Of a stretch of DNA of 9,058 bases, positions 6,456 through 9,058 are shown in pieces (position 1 is the stretch's first letter; the number at the start of each line of letters is the position of its first letter). The notes beneath the pieces are model-generated. The model was given only the letters and a program-made list of their open reading frames with translations. It ran no database searches and was not told the origin of the DNA. Source of the stretch: Candidatus Zipacnadia bacterium. GTDB lineage: Bacteria; Armatimonadota; Zipacnadia; Zipacnadales; Zipacnadaceae. The translations under genes were made by a program, and so were the position numbers. Where the stretch lies: positions 1 through 9,058 of the forward strand of contig JALGTD010000044.1 in NCBI GenBank assembly GCA_029821515.1. Reading direction: 5' to 3'.

Positions 6456-7466
6456 TTGACCGACAGCGAAAAGACGACGACTGCAACCAATCGGCCAGAG
6501 CGGTCAGTGAGATATGATGGCCGCGAGCTGGAGACCCTGGTAGGTCATCATGACCAGAACCTGAAGCTCATCGAAGAAACACTGGGCGTCCAGATCGTGC
6601 CTCGTGACGACCAGTTGCAGATATTCGGGGACGAGCAGGCCGCTCAAGATGCCCAGGATCTGCTCCAGCGACTGCTGGAGATCATCCGCCGTCGCGACAC
6701 GCTCAGCGACCAGGACCTAAAATATGCTCTGCGGGCGGTGCAGCGCCAGGCAGTAGATGATACCGACGCTCTGCTGGCTGAACCGCTGCTGGTCACTCCA
6801 CGCGGCAAGCCCATCCGGCCCAAAACTGCCGGTCAAATGGAATACGTGCAGGCCATGGTGCAAAATGACGTGGTCTTCTGCATCGGCCCGGCCGGCACGG
6901 GCAAGACCTACCTGGCAATGGCCATGGCGGTCCGCGCTATGAAAGAGGGCAGCGTCAGTCGCATTGTGCTGACTCGTCCGATCGTAGAGGCTGGCGAGGA
7001 GCTGGGCTTTCTGCCCGGTGACGTTATGGAAAAGGTTGACCCCTACCTGCGACCGTTGTACGACGCTCTCATTGATGTCATTGGTGCTGATCGCCTGCAG
7101 CGCCACTTGCGCCGCGGAACGATCGAGGTCGTCCCGCTTGCCTATATGCGTGGTCGCACTATAAATGACGCTATCATCGTGCTCGACGAGGCGCAGAATA
7201 CCTCCATAGGCCAGACAAAGATGGCCCTGACGCGAATGGGCCTGGGGTCGAGAATGATCGTCACTGGTGACATCACGCAGGTGGATCTGCCGGCCTCGGT
7301 CAGTTCCGGGCTGGCCCATGCCATAGAAATACTGGAGAAGGTGCCCGGCATAGCCGTCTGCCGCCTAACAGGTCATGATATCGTCCGCCACGACCTGGTC
7401 CAACGGATTGTCAAAGCCTACGAGCAGGCACAGGGAAACTCCAACAGTCCGGACCGACACTCCTAG
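6456..7466 (+). CDS. phoH: PhoH-family P-loop ATPase
   Basis: 336 residues, full length for the chromosomal PhoH (YbeZ-like) family. These cytoplasmic NTPases resemble the core of superfamily 1 helicases and are linked to RNA metabolism and ribosome maturation, often with the endonuclease YbeY. The N-terminal region (about 20-75) looks like the PhoH KH-like domain. ATPase motifs: a conserved entry segment PKTAGQMEYV (122-131), Walker A GPAGTGKT (144-151), RPIVEAGEELGFLPGD (174-189), YMRGRT (230-235), Walker B VLDEAQN (242-248) and TGDITQVDLP (270-279). All signature residues are intact. The start is TTG 6456: an optimal AGGAGG precedes it and no ATG lies nearby in frame. It lies 48 nt after the HIT gene and 38 nt before the HD hydrolase gene, the order seen in many bacterial phoH-yqfF-ybeY clusters, which supports co-transcription. 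Confidence 0.96.
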   Translation: MTDSEKTTTATNRPERSVRYDGRELETLVGHHDQNLKLIEETLGVQIVPRDDQLQIFGDEQAAQDAQDLLQRLLEIIRRRDTLSDQDLKYALRAVQRQAVDDTDALLAEPLLVTPRGKPIRPKTAGQMEYVQAMVQNDVVFCIGPAGTGKTYLAMAMAVRAMKEGSVSRIVLTRPIVEAGEELGFLPGDVMEKVDPYLRPLYDALIDVIGADRLQRHLRRGTIEVVPLAYMRGRTINDAIIVLDEAQNTSIGQTKMALTRMGLGSRMIVTGDITQVDLPASVSSGLAHAIEILEKVPGIAVCRLTGHDIVRHDLVQRIVKAYEQAQGNSNSPDRHS

Positions 7467-7504
7467 CCCCTCGGGGACTTTATTGCTGAAGGAGAGCAAG
7501 CCAG

Positions 7505-9058
7505 ATGCCTCAAGTAGCAGGACGGCGTAACAACCACTCGCCAGAGGCGTCGCGACTTGTCAGTATCAGGCAACTTTCGCTGCGCCGCCTGCTGCTGGCG
7601 ACCATTACTGTGGGCCTATTGTTCTTCAGCTTGTGGGCCCGCGTTCTCCCCCCCAGAGTTGACTGGCAGCCAGGAGACACCGCTGACCGGACGATTAAGG
7701 CTCCGCGCAACGCCGTCTACAGCGCCACTGATGCAACTAATCAGTTGCGCGATGAGGCCGCAGCTAAGGTCACTGAACAGTATTCACCGGTGGCCGATGC
7801 TGAGGCTGGCGTCAAGCAGCTAATCAACGAAGTATTCTCCCAGGCCCTCGAGATCCACCAACAGGCAACTGCCCAGCCGCCGGCCGGCCGTATGAACATC
7901 CTTCGCAGACGCATAGCCCTTGACCTGAGCGAAGCAACCTTGCAGACGCTCCTCGAAAAGCCGCCAGCCGCACTTGATCAGATCAAGGCTGCAACCCAAG
8001 AACTGGCCAGCAGTCAGATGGAAGGGCAACTGCGCAAAGGTACCGACGACCTGGATGAAGCCCGACGGAGAATCGTCGAGCAAGCTCAACAGCTAAACCT
8101 AACTCCCGCCGCTACCCAAGCAGCCACTGAAATCGCCCAACTTACCATTAAGCCGAATCTGGTCTTCGACCGTGAGTTAACTGAGCAGGAACGCACTGCG
8201 GCACGCCAGGCAGTAGAACCGATCGAGCGCACCATCCAAGCGGGTGACATCATCATTGGTGAGAACGAAACAGTAACCTCCCACCACATGGATATGTTCC
8301 GGGCCGTCGGTCTGGTTAATCCCGTCGTTGACTACTCCCAGGCTTTGGGAATTCTGATCCTATTAGCGGTGCTAGTTGCCATACTGTGGACGTTCACTCT
8401 TCGCTTTACTCGCGCAGTCTACGAGGATATACGTCAGATGACCCTGCTCAGTGTGGTTGTAATCGCAGCGACACTTGTATTCCGCATAAGCCAGCAATCA
8501 TCGTACTTCGAGGCCATAGCTCTCACCACAGCCACTGCCGGATGTATGGTGATAGCCCTGGCTACACGCCCGGTGCTCGGCTCGTTTCTGGCATTTCTGT
8601 TGGGACCGCTGGTCGGCCTTGCCATACCTTCCAATGACGTTCGGCTTGTGGCTGCAACAATAATATGTGGCTTGTTTGCAGCTAATGTCAGCACCATCCG
8701 GGGCAGTTGGACCCGAACCATCACCCGGGCGGCCGTGCTGGTGGGACTGGGCAACGGAATAGTATTGATCATCGCCACAGCGGCCTTCGATCTAACCCAG
8801 CAGTGGCACATAGTCGGGGTTACAGCAGTAGGTGGGGTGGCCGCTGCCCTGCTCTCAGTCGGGATAATTGTAGTCCTGGAAGGTCCTCTGGAACTGCTTA
8901 CTGACCTACGACTGATGGAGCTTTCCAATCCTAATGAGCCGATTCTGCGCCAGCTCCGGCGGGAAGCTCCGGCCAGCTACCAGTCTTCGATTATGGTCGC
9001 AAACCTGGCTGAACAAGCCGCTGAAGCCATCGGCGCCAATAGTCTGCTAGCTCACACC
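7505..9058 (+). CDS. pgpH: PgpH/YqfF-type membrane HD-family phosphohydrolase (3' end beyond window)
   Basis: 518 codons are visible and the gene runs off the window. PgpH-type proteins hydrolyse the second messenger c-di-AMP at an intracellular HD domain. Layout: one N-terminal membrane helix (about 29-45) after a basic stretch; an extracytoplasmic charged Glu/Gln/Ala-rich region (about 49-275) as in 7TMR-HDED sensors; a cluster of hydrophobic helices (about 278-457, 7TM type); then the linker LELLTDLRLMELSNPNEPILRQ and the opening of the HD domain, VANLAEQAAEAIGAN (498-512). ATG 7505 follows AAGGAGAG (7489-7496) by 8 nt and the phoH stop by 38 nt. Odd point: family members usually read TYHHS or TYQHS here, the His before Ser being the first metal ligand; this protein reads SYQSS (491-495), with S494 in that place. 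The HD pair and later ligands lie outside the window, so activity cannot be judged. Family identity is strong. Confidence 0.93.
   Translation, partial: MPQVAGRRNNHSPEASRLVSIRQLSLRRLLLATITVGLLFFSLWARVLPPRVDWQPGDTADRTIKAPRNAVYSATDATNQLRDEAAAKVTEQYSPVADAEAGVKQLINEVFSQALEIHQQATAQPPAGRMNILRRRIALDLSEATLQTLLEKPPAALDQIKAATQELASSQMEGQLRKGTDDLDEARRRIVEQAQQLNLTPAATQAATEIAQLTIKPNLVFDRELTEQERTAARQAVEPIERTIQAGDIIIGENETVTSHHMDMFRAVGLVNPVVDYSQALGILILLAVLVAILWTFTLRFTRAVYEDIRQMTLLSVVVIAATLVFRISQQSSYFEAIALTTATAGCMVIALATRPVLGSFLAFLLGPLVGLAIPSNDVRLVAATIICGLFAANVSTIRGSWTRTITRAAVLVGLGNGIVLIIATAAFDLTQQWHIVGVTAVGGVAAALLSVGIIVVLEGPLELLTDLRLMELSNPNEPILRQLRREAPASYQSSIMVANLAEQAAEAIGANSLLAHT

Noticed and set aside
6717..7319. 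200-codon minus-strand open frame opposite phoH
   Set aside because: It lies wholly across the conserved PhoH ATPase core, is His/Gln rich and shows no motif; a composition shadow.
7467..7476. CCCCTCGGGG palindrome after phoH as a terminator
   Set aside because: Only four base pairs around a two-base loop and no T-run follows; the next gene's RBS begins 13 nt later.
8434..8928. 164-codon minus-strand open frame opposite the HD hydrolase membrane region
   Set aside because: Ser/Thr/Ala/Arg-rich reverse reading of hydrophobic codons; the plus-strand frame has the PgpH layout.

Overview
The window is GC-rich bacterial chromosome (clearly above half G+C by eye). It is densely packed with housekeeping genes and has no mobile element, RNA gene, CRISPR array or sign of recent transfer. 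The layout is two divergent transcription units around a 266-bp control region. The consensus sigma70-type promoters, the phoH-then-membrane-HD-hydrolase order, the gapped LexA-type palindrome and the protein flavours fit a Gram-positive-like or Chloroflexota-like (possibly Dehalococcoidia) genome. That placement is an inference of low to moderate confidence; no rRNA or other decisive marker is present.

Left unit, minus strand (4734 down to 1). It encodes a divergent M24 'pita-bread' protein of 366 residues. After a 24-nt gap comes smc, the chromosome-structure ATPase. The smc frame is open for 1203 codons from a GTG start to the window edge and carries Walker A, hinge, signature and Walker B motifs; only its extreme C-terminal tail is missing. 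A near-perfect promoter (TTGACA, 18-nt spacer, TGCTATAAT) lies in front of the M24 gene.

Control region (4735-5000). It contains the minus-strand promoter, a palindrome matching the Bacillus/Firmicutes-type LexA (SOS) box at 4871-4884, one or two extended -10 promoters reading right, and a GC-rich leader hairpin with an orphan Shine-Dalgarno-like tract.

Right unit, plus strand (5001 to 9058). It encodes a divergent MreB-like actin homologue (345 aa), a HIT/Hint-type nucleotide hydrolase (113 aa), a PhoH-family ATPase (336 aa) and a membrane HD-family phosphohydrolase of the PgpH/YqfF type (518 residues visible, cut off at the start of its HD domain). Gaps of 27-48 nt and good ribosome-binding sites suggest an operon. 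The phoH-pgpH pair is the usual left part of the phoH-yqfF-ybeY-era cluster (RNA/ribosome maturation and c-di-AMP turnover), so ybeY may lie just beyond the window.

I see no entirely new multi-gene system. The most interesting signals are (i) the SOS-like box between the smc and mreB-like units, and (ii) three proteins that keep their fold signatures but lack expected catalytic residues: the M24 protein has lost three of five metal ligands, the MreB-like protein lacks the catalytic Glu, and the HD protein lacks the first metal-binding His.
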